From the NCBI RefSeq assembly GCF_030142075.1, contig NZ_CP126241.1, positions 248,001-312,000 of the forward strand: a stretch of 64,000 nucleotides of DNA, in the 5' to 3' direction. Within the stretch, counting starts at the first letter, position 1. Every line of letters begins with the position of its first letter. The stretch is from Arthrobacter sp. zg-Y20. GTDB lineage: Bacteria; Actinomycetota; Actinomycetes; Actinomycetales; Micrococcaceae. The translations under genes and the position numbers were made by a program. The notes under the pieces were generated by a model. It searched no databases, was not told where the DNA came from, and saw only the letters and a program-made list of their open reading frames with translations. Positions 9,334 through 17,343 of the stretch are shown piece by piece.

Positions 9334-9624
9334 TCTGCGCTTTCCGCCCGTGCGGTGGGGTAAAACGGGCCTCCTCGATTTTAGCCGGGTGGGAGGGTGG
9401 GATGGGGCAAGGGCGTCCGGGGACGGGAAGCTTCGGCAACGGTAATGCACCTAGCAGTGGCCCTAGCACTAATCACCCCGATGTAGCCACGCCGATTCAA
9501 ACTGAATTGACGGGCGCGCTGGGTGATGATGAGAAGATGATTCAGCAAGTCTCGCATCTTTCGCGTATGGCGCACACATCTGCGCCATAGTCGAGAGATG
9601 CCGCACAATGAAATTGGGGGATTG
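9334..9624. other. Divergent intergenic region between jetA and the ABC-3C cassette
   Basis: This 290-bp stretch separates two divergent operons and should hold both promoters. Its left half is GC-rich and extends the jetA frame without family similarity. The right half is clearly lower in GC, which places the composition break near 9460. No unambiguous promoter boxes or inverted repeats were found. Confidence 0.35.
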
Positions 9625-10404
9625 ATGCCGAGGAACTATTCACCTCTAACCTTGAAGCAACTCTTCCTAACTTCCGGCCATTATTGTGCTTTTCCCGAGT
9701 GCACATCCGCAATCGTGCACTTCACTGATTCTGGCCCGGTTGTTCTGGGTGAAATCGCTCATATCGAGGGATCATCTGATGACGGGCCGCGGCCTAATCC
9801 GTCGCTAAGTTCGAGTTCACGCGACGGTTACGGCAACCTCGTTATCCTATGCGCTCACCACCATAATCTGGTCGACAAGATAGATTCCGCCTATCCCGTA
9901 GAGACTTTGCAGGAATGGAAGCGAGCTGCCGAGCAAGCGACTGCGGAAAGGCTTTCAATTGGCGCAACATCGGTGTCTTTTGCTGAGTTGCAGATCGTCT
10001 GTAATGCCTTTGCTGACGGCGACATAGACCTTCCGTCCACTCCTATGATTGCCGTCCCGCCTCAAGAAAAGATGGATGCGAACGGTCTGACTGAAGCGAT
10101 CCGCCCGACCATGACCATCGGCCTTGCACAGGCTCCACAAGCCGCGGACTTTATTCGTCGCCAAGCTCAGCTATCGTCCAGGTTTCCAGCTCGAATCCGG
10201 GCTGGTTTCGTTCAAGAGTATGACCGCCTGCATTCGAAGGGGCGGGTGGGCGACGAGCTCTTCCTATCGCTTCTGGACTTCGGTGCGAACAGCGCTGTCA
10301 GTCCTCAAACCGACCTGTCGAGGATGTTCGTCATCCGTGCCGCTGCCGCTGCCGTGCTTTGCCACCTATTCGAGGTTTGCGATGTCTTTGAGCCACCCGC
10401 ATGA
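9625..10404 (+). CDS. HNH endonuclease effector of an ABC-3C system
   Basis: A 259-residue protein with an N-terminal HNH/treble-clef nuclease domain: zinc ligands C21 and C26, catalytic region EIAHIEG (H46), then GYGNLVILCAHHHNLVD with N71, C76 and H78-H80. The remaining 150 residues are helical and presumably contact the partner proteins. The ATG at 9625 is preferred over the one at 9598 because GGGGG sits seven bases upstream. The stop overlaps the next start (ATGA at 10401). The gene order nuclease, small protein, DUF2326 ATPase matches the ABC-three-component conflict systems. The nuclease is inferred to be unleashed by the ATPase sensor upon invasion. GC is lower than in the neighbouring genes, consistent with acquisition. 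Confidence 0.8.
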   Translation: MPRNYSPLTLKQLFLTSGHYCAFPECTSAIVHFTDSGPVVLGEIAHIEGSSDDGPRPNPSLSSSSRDGYGNLVILCAHHHNLVDKIDSAYPVETLQEWKRAAEQATAERLSIGATSVSFAELQIVCNAFADGDIDLPSTPMIAVPPQEKMDANGLTEAIRPTMTIGLAQAPQAADFIRRQAQLSSRFPARIRAGFVQEYDRLHSKGRVGDELFLSLLDFGANSAVSPQTDLSRMFVIRAAAAAVLCHLFEVCDVFEPPA

Positions 10405-10625
10405 TACTGCCCACGAAATACATCCCCGCATCCGACAGCGTTCTAGGGCGAGCAGCCTCAGTCCTGCCGTTGAGGGGCAAAAACCCCACAGTCAGTGAGC
10501 TGTGGCACTCGTACAGGGTAGCCAGCCCAGATTCGTCCTTTGACACATTTACGGAAGCGTTGACATTGCTGTACTTGCTCGGATTTGTATCTCTCGACTC
10601 CGGTGTCCTCGAATGGAGGGTGTGA
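10401..10625 (+). CDS. ABC-3C middle component
   Basis: A 74-residue acidic-to-neutral protein containing the segment ALTLLYLLGFVSLDSG, which looks like a small winged-helix fold. Small proteins of this size and position are the middle component that links effector and ATPase in ABC-3C systems. It overlaps the HNH gene by four bases, and its stop lies one base before the ATG of the ATPase gene, so the three are translationally coupled. Assignment rests mainly on context and on the shape of the protein. Confidence 0.7.
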   Translation: MILPTKYIPASDSVLGRAASVLPLRGKNPTVSELWHSYRVASPDSSFDTFTEALTLLYLLGFVSLDSGVLEWRV

Positions 10626-10626
10626 A

Positions 10627-12381
10627 ATGCGCTTGAACTCACTGACAGCGAACTTTGAGGAGTTTCGTGCCGTCACTTTCCAGGACGGGCTAAACATAGT
10701 TGTTGCGGATAGAGCTAAGGAATCGACTAAGACCGATTCTAGGAATGGGCTCGGGAAAACCACTGTTATTGCTCTTATCGACTTTTGTTTGGGCGCAAAC
10801 ATGAGTGCCCGCTTGGAGCAGATGAAGGGTAATGAATGGTACTTCACGCTGTCATTCGCGACGAGGGCAGGCATAGCACTTAGTGTTTCTCGTAGTCCTG
10901 ACTCTCCCGGTGAAGTCCATATCGAGGGTGACGTCGTCACGGCAGGGATTGTCCTGCGAGAAGGTGCCAACCTGGATGAAACAACCACCATAGGGTCGCG
11001 CCAATGGACGAATTGGCTAGGGCAAGAGTGTTTCGTGAGGGAAGGAATGCCGGCGGCGCCCCCGTCGTTTCGAAGCCTCGTGCGTCATTTTGCTCGCTAC
11101 CGGACAGACTCGCTGATCGATCCATTCCGCACCCTCGCGAACCAGCGCGCCGAGGCTGTCCAAGCCGAAAACGCTTACCTCCTCAATCTCGACTGGCGGT
11201 TTGCGAAGGAATGGTCTGAACTCAAGGAACGTAAGGCCCGTGTCGCACTGGCCGATGACCCAGACAACACAATCGACGCACGCATCGCCGCGTTAGAACC
11301 TCAGCTTGTCCGGCTAAAGCGGCGTGCGGAATCCCTAACAGAAGACATACGCACCTTCTCGGTTTTGCCTGAGTATCGGAAGATCGAATCCCGGGTTCAG
11401 GAGGCTACGTCTAGGATCAAATCTCTAGCGAACCAAAACTTTACTGACCGTCAACAGCTTGCTTTGTATGAGTCGCAGGTACGCGACGAGTTCACGACGA
11501 GCAACATCAGCGTCCAGAGGCTATTCGCCGAAGCTGGAATGGTCTTGGGCGATGCCATCGTCCGTAGCCTTGATGAAGCATCTGAGTTTCAGCGACAGGT
11601 GGCAGCCAACCGGGCCTCGTATCTGGAAGATGAAGCGCGCCGGATTCGGGAACGGATCGCTCAACGCGAAGCTGAGCAAGCTGAAAATGCAGTTCGCCAA
11701 GAGCAAGACATGCGACTGCTGCGCAGTGGAGGTGCGCTTGATGACTTCGCAGCTCTGCAAAAGCGGCTTGCCGAATCTCAAGTGCAGGTTGCTCAGGTTG
11801 AGGAACAGATCCGGACGTTGCGCGAGCTGGGGGATCGCAAGTCCAAGCTTAAATCACTCGAGCTGGACCTAGTCACCAGGACCAAACTCGACCTGCAGGA
11901 GCGTTTCGAATTGCGTTCTGGAGTGATTGCACGCTTTGGTGAGATCATGGAGTCGCTTTACGGGGAGCCAGCTGATCTTCGAGTATCCCCGGGAAGGGGC
12001 GGAATTCAGTTCAAGGTTGCCTTACCGAAGACTGGGTCGGGCGGGGTCCATTTGATGGCAATCTTTGCCTATGACGTAGCACTAGCGGAGGATCTGGCAG
12101 CTCGCGGACGAGGTCCTGGGTTCCTACTCCATGACAGCGCGATTTTTGCGGACGTGGATGAAAGACAGACTGCAAAAGCCATTGAGGTAGCGTCTGCATC
12201 CGCAAGCGAGTTTGGCTACCAACATCTATTGACCATGAATAGCGACAATGTGCCTTGGCAGGAGTTCTCTGTGCGGTCGGTGTTCAGCGATTCAGTTGTA
12301 CTCACACTGCACGACGGTGATCCTTCTGGCAGTGTCTTGGGTACGAGATTGAGCCCCAGCGACGAGCCCGACATGAGTTGA
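10627..12381 (+). CDS. DUF2326 ABC ATPase of an ABC-3C system
   Basis: A 584-residue Rad50/RecN-like ATPase. The N terminus (MRLNSLTANFEEFR) leads to a Walker A variant NGLGKTT at about 40-46. Coiled-coil segments with many Glu, Arg and Gln residues cover roughly 190-430. The C-terminal DUF2326 part contains GFLLHDSAIFADVDERQ (about 498-514), where the conserved HDS replaces a classical Walker B Asp-Glu pair. The ATG at 10627 is chosen because GGAGGG precedes it; the ATG at 10585 lies inside the middle-component gene. Family knowledge suggests DNA-end or aberrant-structure sensing that controls the effector. All motifs appear intact. Confidence 0.85.
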   Translation: MRLNSLTANFEEFRAVTFQDGLNIVVADRAKESTKTDSRNGLGKTTVIALIDFCLGANMSARLEQMKGNEWYFTLSFATRAGIALSVSRSPDSPGEVHIEGDVVTAGIVLREGANLDETTTIGSRQWTNWLGQECFVREGMPAAPPSFRSLVRHFARYRTDSLIDPFRTLANQRAEAVQAENAYLLNLDWRFAKEWSELKERKARVALADDPDNTIDARIAALEPQLVRLKRRAESLTEDIRTFSVLPEYRKIESRVQEATSRIKSLANQNFTDRQQLALYESQVRDEFTTSNISVQRLFAEAGMVLGDAIVRSLDEASEFQRQVAANRASYLEDEARRIRERIAQREAEQAENAVRQEQDMRLLRSGGALDDFAALQKRLAESQVQVAQVEEQIRTLRELGDRKSKLKSLELDLVTRTKLDLQERFELRSGVIARFGEIMESLYGEPADLRVSPGRGGIQFKVALPKTGSGGVHLMAIFAYDVALAEDLAARGRGPGFLLHDSAIFADVDERQTAKAIEVASASASEFGYQHLLTMNSDNVPWQEFSVRSVFSDSVVLTLHDGDPSGSVLGTRLSPSDEPDMS

Positions 12382-12471
12382 GGACGGCTTGGCGGCTAAG
12401 AGTAAGTGGGACAGTCGCAAGCCTCCTCGACCGCAGCATCGACCAGTCGTCTGGAGTGCCCGCTGGAACCT

Positions 12472-12491
12472 GTAGCCAAGCATTTGGCTAC
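12472..12491 (+). terminator. Hairpin after the ABC-3C cassette
   Basis: A perfect 8-bp stem (GTAGCCAA with TTGGCTAC) and 4-nt loop lie 90 bp past the ATPase stop. No T run follows, so it is only a possible terminator. It marks the right end of the cassette, about 60 bp before the jetA fragment. Confidence 0.4.
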
Positions 12492-12548
12492 CACCACCCC
12501 TCTGGCCCAGCCCGACCTCGCCGCTTAGACCGGCTGCGCCGACCGACA

Positions 12549-12749
12549 AACTTTCCGTCCGCACGCGGACGGTCCAGGAAGCGGCGGGCCACCCTGTCAT
12601 CGGCGTAGTTGCGGCCGGTCCAGTCCTCGCGCAGCTGGACGCTGTCCATCCGTAGCCGGTTCAGGAAGCTGTCCGTCATGGCGTGGAAATCGTCCAGCGG
12701 GACCCGGGGCCTGGTGCGGGTGAAGGCTTCGCGGAAGAGGGCCAGCACC
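12549..12749 (-). pseudogene. Partial second copy of jetA
   Basis: These 201 bp align without gaps to 9041-9241 inside jetA (codons about 31-97). I count 19 mismatches by eye, about 90 percent identity. The translation keeps ALFREAFTRTRPRVPLDDFH and LREDWTGRNYADD. Both ends stop abruptly: the left side runs into unrelated sequence after DGKFV and the right side ends at the codons for LALFREAF. It cannot make JetA. Since it differs from the resident copy, it is more likely the remnant of another strain's jetA than a recent duplication. Confidence 0.85.
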
Positions 12750-13085
12750 GGTATCCGGCAATACGGCGCTGGAGGGGTGCCTGCGGTTTCGGTTTAGAGG
12801 AGCATCCGTTCAGAAGCGCGGTCCAGCGGCGCCCTCGGCACGTTGCTCTCATGCATACGGAATATTGCTATGGGCAGCAAATATGCGGCGCCCTCTAGAG
12901 CCCTAAGCTCATCGGCAGGAAAAGTCGAGTCACACTTGGGCAACCAGAGTTATAGGTCAAAGCCCTGGCAGGTGATCCATATCGGCAGATCCGTTCACAA
13001 ACATCATCCAATTTTGTTTGCTTGACATTGCTGTATTCGTTAAAGATTAGAACGGAGATACTAGGTCGTCGCCTCAATTCCTACA
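12750..13085. other. Low-GC spacer between jetA remnant and RES gene
   Basis: No reading frame here looks coding. The sequence becomes AT-richer from about 12840. A promoter-like TTGACA occurs at 13022-13027, but it points into the 3' end of the RES gene, so no gene is served. It probably represents decayed DNA from an earlier insertion. Confidence 0.3.
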
Positions 13086-13748
13086 CTAACTGCTTATCCA
13101 TTTTGGAGTCGAGGCGAGTTTTGGCGTGGAGGCCATTCGCATTGCGGAAGATGTTGGAATCGGCTCGATGAATGCCTCCATGTCTGCCAGGATGAAGGCC
13201 TCCTCACCCGTGTACCTGTCACCCGAATCGTCCCAAGTCGGCTTTGGTCCTTCTGCTCCAAAATATGCAATAGCCGTCGACCTCGCGATGCTGGTAAATC
13301 GTGATCCGTAGAGCACACCGTCTAATCCAGCGGAATCAAAGGCCGTCGCCCATTGGCAAGTTAATGCATAGGCGTTAGATATGGATCCAAGCTCTCGAAT
13401 AGCTCCGAAGTTGGCGGCCGCCTCAGCACCGGTGTCAGCTAGCTTTGCTTCAGCCGGCAAACGAAGTGTCGTTACTTCCATCGCGTCGACGGTCGCCTGT
13501 GGCACCAAGCGCTCCCGGGTGAAGGTCTCTCCTAGCCTTTCCCGAATCGCTGTCGGGATGTCCGTGGCCATGTAGCAGGTCCCTCTGGGTGATGACAGGT
13601 TGAACCTGCCAGTCGGTGTCGAGGCAAAGTACCAACTACCGTTCCCCTTGGCCACCGCGCGGAAGAGGTCGTCTGATACGCCCTGTTTGTGTACAGGGAA
13701 ATCGGTGACGTCGTCGGGTTTCTTCAGTGCGGCATTCTCACGCGTCAT
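13086..13748 (-). CDS. RES-domain toxin
   Basis: A 220-residue RES-domain protein. The family is named for conserved Arg, Glu and Ser; candidates here are R30 (LFRAVAKG), E70 (AIRERLGE) and the Ser of the SRFTSIARS segment. Characterised RES toxins of RES-Xre modules degrade cellular NAD+. The chosen ATG at 13748 overlaps the TGA of the upstream antitoxin-like gene (ATGA), which is the usual antitoxin-first arrangement. An ATG three codons upstream is possible. Length is at the upper end for the family, with an extra C-terminal tail of low complexity. Confidence 0.8.
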   Translation of the reverse strand: MTRENAALKKPDDVTDFPVHKQGVSDDLFRAVAKGNGSWYFASTPTGRFNLSSPRGTCYMATDIPTAIRERLGETFTRERLVPQATVDAMEVTTLRLPAEAKLADTGAEAAANFGAIRELGSISNAYALTCQWATAFDSAGLDGVLYGSRFTSIARSTAIAYFGAEGPKPTWDDSGDRYTGEEAFILADMEAFIEPIPTSSAMRMASTPKLASTPKWISS

Positions 13749-14587
13749 GAGGCCCAAGCTGCTGCGTCGTGGCGGGCCAACTCGAGGACCGCTTCAGGAT
13801 CGTTTCTCTTGACCAACCATTCCGCTGCGGATTCGTCCTTGAGCGCCTCTTTCGGGCTGCGCATCCAGAGTGCGATCATCCATTCATCACTGGTCCCATT
13901 CCGCAGCTCGGCGAGAACCTCGGGTAGATAAGGAATCAGTTCACCCTCTGCGGTGAACTGCCACTCCGGGTAGAACCTCTTGCGGTCCGAAGTCATTAGT
14001 CCGATGAGCTTGCCAGTTTTGACTTTTTTATCCAAGGCCTGCCGCGTGATTCCCAACCACTCGCTCATCGCCGCCGTGTCATAGAACGGTCCAACCCGAT
14101 CCGCCAGCGTGCTGGAGCGCAGCGGAACAAGACGCATCATGGCCCGAGCGAGGCGTTTTGAATCAAATGTTTTCATATCGATGTCAGCTTCAACTAGCTC
14201 TTTATACAAAGCGTCTGTGAGGGCACGAACTGTCTGGGCCTTAGTGCCAGCTTTACCAAAACGCTGGACGGCTCGGTTCCATGAAGATTGGATGACATCC
14301 CGAGGAATAGTAGTGTCCTGGTATCTCGTTCGCCCTAGAGGCTCTACCCAGTCATCATTGGTGTGTAAGGCAATCGCGTACATGATTGAGGGAGTGGCGG
14401 GCGTCCAAGGCTCATCGGTCTTCCGCCAGAACACCTCAGGCAAAGATTTTGGTTGCGAAGAACGATCAGCCCGCGATTGCTGGGCATCGAAGTTGTGTAT
14501 ATCTTCGATGCCTGAAAGTTGTTCAGTCTTCTGACCGGGATTCCTAGCAATTCGTGTTTTGAGGCGTCTACTCGTAGGTGGAGTCAA
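13745..14587 (-). CDS. RES-associated antitoxin (MbcA/ParS-Xre-like)
   Basis: Putative antitoxin of 280 residues, longer than typical Xre/MbcA antitoxins. A DNA-binding helix-turn-helix is suggested by SEWLGITRQALDKKVKTGKL. The C-terminal section (DEWMIALWMRSPKEALKDES and the following 25 residues) resembles the MbcA/ParS toxin-binding domain. I prefer the TTG at 14587 as start because AAGGAGGG lies eight bases before it. The longer frame from 14734 would run across two palindromes that look like an operator. Translationally coupled to the RES gene downstream. The N-terminal 130 residues were not recognised. Confidence 0.65.
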   Translation of the reverse strand: MTPPTSRRLKTRIARNPGQKTEQLSGIEDIHNFDAQQSRADRSSQPKSLPEVFWRKTDEPWTPATPSIMYAIALHTNDDWVEPLGRTRYQDTTIPRDVIQSSWNRAVQRFGKAGTKAQTVRALTDALYKELVEADIDMKTFDSKRLARAMMRLVPLRSSTLADRVGPFYDTAAMSEWLGITRQALDKKVKTGKLIGLMTSDRKRFYPEWQFTAEGELIPYLPEVLAELRNGTSDEWMIALWMRSPKEALKDESAAEWLVKRNDPEAVLELARHDAAAWAS

Positions 14588-14661
14588 TTCAGTACCCTCC
14601 TTGTCAACCTGAGCAACCACCTTATGCTTCCCCGTCAACCGTGGCAACCCCTCCAGACGCT

Positions 14662-14722
14662 CTATTCGTCGAATAGTGGTACCAGACTCCCGAGCGGGGA
14701 CGCAGAGCCTCAGTCTCTGCGT
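14662..14722 (-). promoter_or_regulatory. Operator region of the RES toxin-antitoxin operon
   Basis: Two inverted repeats lie just upstream of the preferred antitoxin start. One is a perfect 15-base palindrome, CTATTCG-T-CGAATAG, at 14662-14676. The other is ACGCAGAG-N7-CTCTGCGT at about 14700-14722. Such sites fit negative autoregulation by an antitoxin with a helix-turn-helix. They also lie near the divergent pyruvate oxidase promoter. Confidence 0.5.
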
Positions 14723-14805
14723 AACACCCGTCACACCTCTGGCATAGCCAGATCCCCGGTGCCTAGACTGGCGGGGCCGTCTGAACGCACCAGCTGAGGA
14801 GCAGC

Positions 14806-16524
14806 ATGCCCACGATCGCCGAAACCGTCGTCCACAACCTCGCCGCCAACGGGATCCAGCGGATCTGGGGAGTCCCCGGCGATTCCCTGAACGCGGTGAC
14901 CGAGGCGATCCGCCGGGAGAAGGGCATCGAGTGGATGCTCACCCGGCACGAGGAGGAAGCCGCGTTCGCTGCCGCGGGGGAGGCGGCGCTGACCGGCGAG
15001 CTGGCGGTGTGCGCGGGAAGCTGCGGGCCCGGCAACATGCACCTGATCAACGGGCTCTACGACGCGCACCGCAGCCGGGTTCCCGTGCTCGCGATCGCCT
15101 CGCACATCCCGAGCGACGAGATCGGCAGCCAGTACTTCCAGGAGACCCGGCCCACCGAACTGTTCCGCGACTGCACGGTCTTCTGCGAAATGGTGCTGAG
15201 CCCCGAGCAGATGCCACGGCTGCTGGAGATCGCCATGCGGACGGCCATCGAAAAGCGGGGCGTAGCCGTGCTCATAATGGCGGGCGACACCGCGCTGGAA
15301 GACGCCAAGGACGAGCGCGTCTTCACGGTCCGCCGCACCAACCCGGTCACCGTGCCCTCCCCGGCGGAGCTGCAGGAGGCCGCCGCCACCCTGAACTCCT
15401 GCGAGAAGGTCACCATCCTGGCGGGCGCCGGCGTCGAGGGGGCGCGCGAGGAGGTCCTCGCCCTCGCCGACGCCCTGGGCGCGCCGATTGTGCATGCCCT
15501 CCGCGGCAAGGAATTCATCGAGCATGACAACCCGTTCGACGTCGGCATGACCGGGCTCTTGGGCTTCGCGTCCGGCTACCGGGCGATGGAGGACTGCGAC
15601 GCGCTGCTGATGCTCGGCACCGACTTCCCCTACCAGCAGTTCTACCCGAAGCACGCGAAGATCCTGCAGGTCGACATCCGCGGCGAACAGCTCGGCCGCC
15701 GCGTGCCGCTCACCCAGGGCATGGTCGGCGGAGTGCGGGAGACGGCCGAGGCGCTGCTGCCGCTGCTCGAGCGCAAGTCCAGCCGCACCCACCTGGAGAA
15801 GTCGCTGGATCACTACCGCCGCACCCGGCGGCAGCTTGACGACCTGGAGAAGCAGGGCCCGGGCGCCATCCACCCGCAGCACCTGGCGCACCTGATCGAC
15901 GAACTCGCCGACGACGACGCGGTCTTCCTGCCCGACGTCGGCACCCCGGTCATCTGGGCGTGCCGGCACCTGCACATCGGCGCACGACGGCGCCTGATCG
16001 GCTCCTTCTGGCACGGCACCATGGCCGCGGCCACCCCGCTCGGCCTGGGCGTCCAGGCGGTGGACCGGAACCGGCAGGTGGTAATCCTGGCGGGCGACGG
16101 CGGGCTGGCGATGATGCTCGGCGAGCTGCTGACGGCGGTGCAGCATCGTCTGCCGATCAAGATCGTGGTGTTCGACAACGCCGCGCTCAGTTTCGTGGAG
16201 GTGGAGATGAAGGCGGCGGGCATCGTCAACTTCGGCACCGGACTGCAGAACCCGGACTTCGGCAAGGTGGCGCAGGCGGTGGGGATGCACGGCGAAAGCG
16301 TCACGCGTCCGGAGGACCTCGAAGGCGCCCTGCGCCGGGCGTTCGAGTACGACGGCCCCGCCCTCGTCTCCGTCGCGGTGGAGCGGCAGGAACTCTCCAT
16401 GCCGCCGAAGATCGACGCGAAGCAGGCCACGGGCTTTGCGGTCTACGCGATGCGCACGGTGCTCGCCGGGAACGGCCGCGAACTCATTGACCTGGCAAAG
16501 GCCAACGCGCGGCAGTTGCTGTAA
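14806..16524 (+). CDS. poxB: Pyruvate oxidase / pyruvate:quinone dehydrogenase
   Basis: A 572-residue thiamine-diphosphate enzyme that decarboxylates pyruvate to acetate, passing electrons through FAD to quinone (PoxB type) or oxygen. The start has a GAGGAG ribosome binding site. The Pyr domain contains the catalytic Glu in LTRHEEEAA (about 50). The central FAD domain includes GAGVEGAREE. The PP domain carries the ThDP motif from GDGGLAMM to the VVFDNAALSF segment. The C-terminal membrane-binding peptide seen in E. coli PoxB is not obvious. It is a single gene, divergent from the toxin-antitoxin operon. A 42-bp copy of its 3' part recurs at 18012-18053. Confidence 0.9.
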   Translation: MPTIAETVVHNLAANGIQRIWGVPGDSLNAVTEAIRREKGIEWMLTRHEEEAAFAAAGEAALTGELAVCAGSCGPGNMHLINGLYDAHRSRVPVLAIASHIPSDEIGSQYFQETRPTELFRDCTVFCEMVLSPEQMPRLLEIAMRTAIEKRGVAVLIMAGDTALEDAKDERVFTVRRTNPVTVPSPAELQEAAATLNSCEKVTILAGAGVEGAREEVLALADALGAPIVHALRGKEFIEHDNPFDVGMTGLLGFASGYRAMEDCDALLMLGTDFPYQQFYPKHAKILQVDIRGEQLGRRVPLTQGMVGGVRETAEALLPLLERKSSRTHLEKSLDHYRRTRRQLDDLEKQGPGAIHPQHLAHLIDELADDDAVFLPDVGTPVIWACRHLHIGARRRLIGSFWHGTMAAATPLGLGVQAVDRNRQVVILAGDGGLAMMLGELLTAVQHRLPIKIVVFDNAALSFVEVEMKAAGIVNFGTGLQNPDFGKVAQAVGMHGESVTRPEDLEGALRRAFEYDGPALVSVAVERQELSMPPKIDAKQATGFAVYAMRTVLAGNGRELIDLAKANARQLL

Positions 16525-16657
16525 GGCTTGCGCGCCCCCGAGGTCATTCGCCCTGCGCGGACGCCTCATCGGCGCCGTGCTTCCACCACAGGTTGTTTAT
16601 TTTGTACGTCAGAATGGAATTCATCACCGACGCCGGAACCATCCAGCGGATACGGCA

Positions 16658-16756
16658 TACGCACTGAGCAATGGAGCCCGGATCTGGTTCTACGTCTGTG
16701 ACCGCACCGTGGTCCTGACCGATGTCCACACCCACCATCCCAACGTCACCAAATAG
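16658..16756 (+). pseudogene. Possible tail of a RelE/ParE-like toxin gene
   Basis: The translated segment NGARIWFYVCDRTVVLTDVH, ending HHPNVTK at a TAG stop, resembles the C-terminal strands of RelE/HigB-type toxins, where a conserved HPN(E/Q)TK-like end is common. Nothing upstream in the frame looks like the rest of such a toxin, and no antitoxin gene is adjacent. Treated as a remnant; the assignment is from memory of family tails and is tentative. Confidence 0.3.
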
Positions 16757-16816
16757 CGCCCGCATAGTTCAGGAAATTCGGCCAGACGGTGTGAACAGCC
16801 GATTACGGAATACAGC

Positions 16817-16855
16817 GAAGGGCCGGGGTGCATCTTGAGTGCACTCCGGCCCTTC
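16817..16855. terminator. Hairpin terminator
   Basis: A 16-bp stem with one G-T pair (GAAGGGCCGGGGTGCA with its complement) and a 7-nt loop. It lies 12 bp past the stop of the small minus-strand membrane gene and about 60 bp past the toxin-like remnant, so it could serve either strand. Confidence 0.6.
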
Positions 16856-16866
16856 ATGAATCCTAA

Positions 16867-17061
16867 CTAATTGATCAGCGCGATGAATATCGGCAAAGCC
16901 GCAGCAGCCATGAGTGCAATGAAGATCGTCCACTGCTTTCTGGTCAGTGAAGCGTTTTTGATCGTTCCACCCCGAATGATCGGCACGTATAGCGCTACAA
17001 CGGCCCCAATCAGGAAAACAGTAGCTAGCAGCCCGAGCCGGAGGTCAGGTGTCATAGTCAT
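16867..17061 (-). CDS. Small two-span membrane protein
   Basis: A 64-residue protein with two hydrophobic helices (LGLLATVFLIGAVVALYV at about 9-26 and IFIALMAAAALPIFIALI at about 46-63), separated by a basic loop. It overlaps the preceding Gly-rich ORF by four bases (ATGA), so the two appear coupled. No family is recognised. Its pairing with a Gly/Ala-rich peptide suggests, without proof, an immunity protein for a bacteriocin or toxin tail. Confidence 0.5.
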   Translation of the reverse strand: MTMTPDLRLGLLATVFLIGAVVALYVPIIRGGTIKNASLTRKQWTIFIALMAAAALPIFIALIN

Positions 17062-17249
17062 TTAGGAAATGCGCCTTTCAGCAGATTTCCAAGGCCACCA
17101 GTCACGCCACCAGCAATTCCACCCGATAGACAACCCTTGCCGACCTCGGTGCCATCCACGCCTCCATCCGCCCCGCTTGAAATAGTCGTACCTGCAGCTC
17201 CTGCGGCGCAGCCGATAGCAACCCCGGCAAAGAAGCCGTGGATGCACAC
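17058..17249 (-). CDS. Gly/Ala-rich small protein or toxin tail
   Basis: A 63-residue frame from a GTG. It is hydrophobic and glycine-rich (AGVAIGCAAGAAG, then SGGIAGGVTGGLGNLLKGAF). The frame stays open upstream to about 17332 without a usual start, so it may be the C-terminal end of a larger lost gene rather than a complete gene. The composition resembles class II bacteriocins and the membrane-active linkers of RHS-type toxins. It overlaps the small membrane gene downstream. No clear Shine-Dalgarno precedes the GTG. Confidence 0.4.
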   Translation of the reverse strand: MCIHGFFAGVAIGCAAGAAGTTISSGADGGVDGTEVGKGCLSGGIAGGVTGGLGNLLKGAFPK

Positions 17250-17297
17250 CGGCTGGTGGCAGACGATGCTCCTAGGTCCGATTGAGACATTACGGTT

Positions 17298-17334
17298 TGC
17301 AGTCCCAATGGTCCCGATCTCGTAGTGTGCTCAG
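17298..17334. repeat. 37-bp dispersed repeat, copy 1
   Basis: Matches 27994-28030 in the same orientation with 5 mismatches in 37 positions; the core TGGTCCCGATCTCG is identical. This copy sits at the upstream end of the Gly-rich ORF, at a junction with the DUF6264-like gene. Confidence 0.6.
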
Positions 17335-17343
17335 GACCGAGGT

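Noticed and set aside
13022-13050. Promoter-like TTGACA
   Set aside because: It points into the 3' end of a minus-strand gene and no gene follows.
14731-16569. A 612-codon minus-strand frame antisense to poxB
   Set aside because: Composition is typical of an antisense shadow (Arg, His, Val, Gln-rich) and no family is recognisable.
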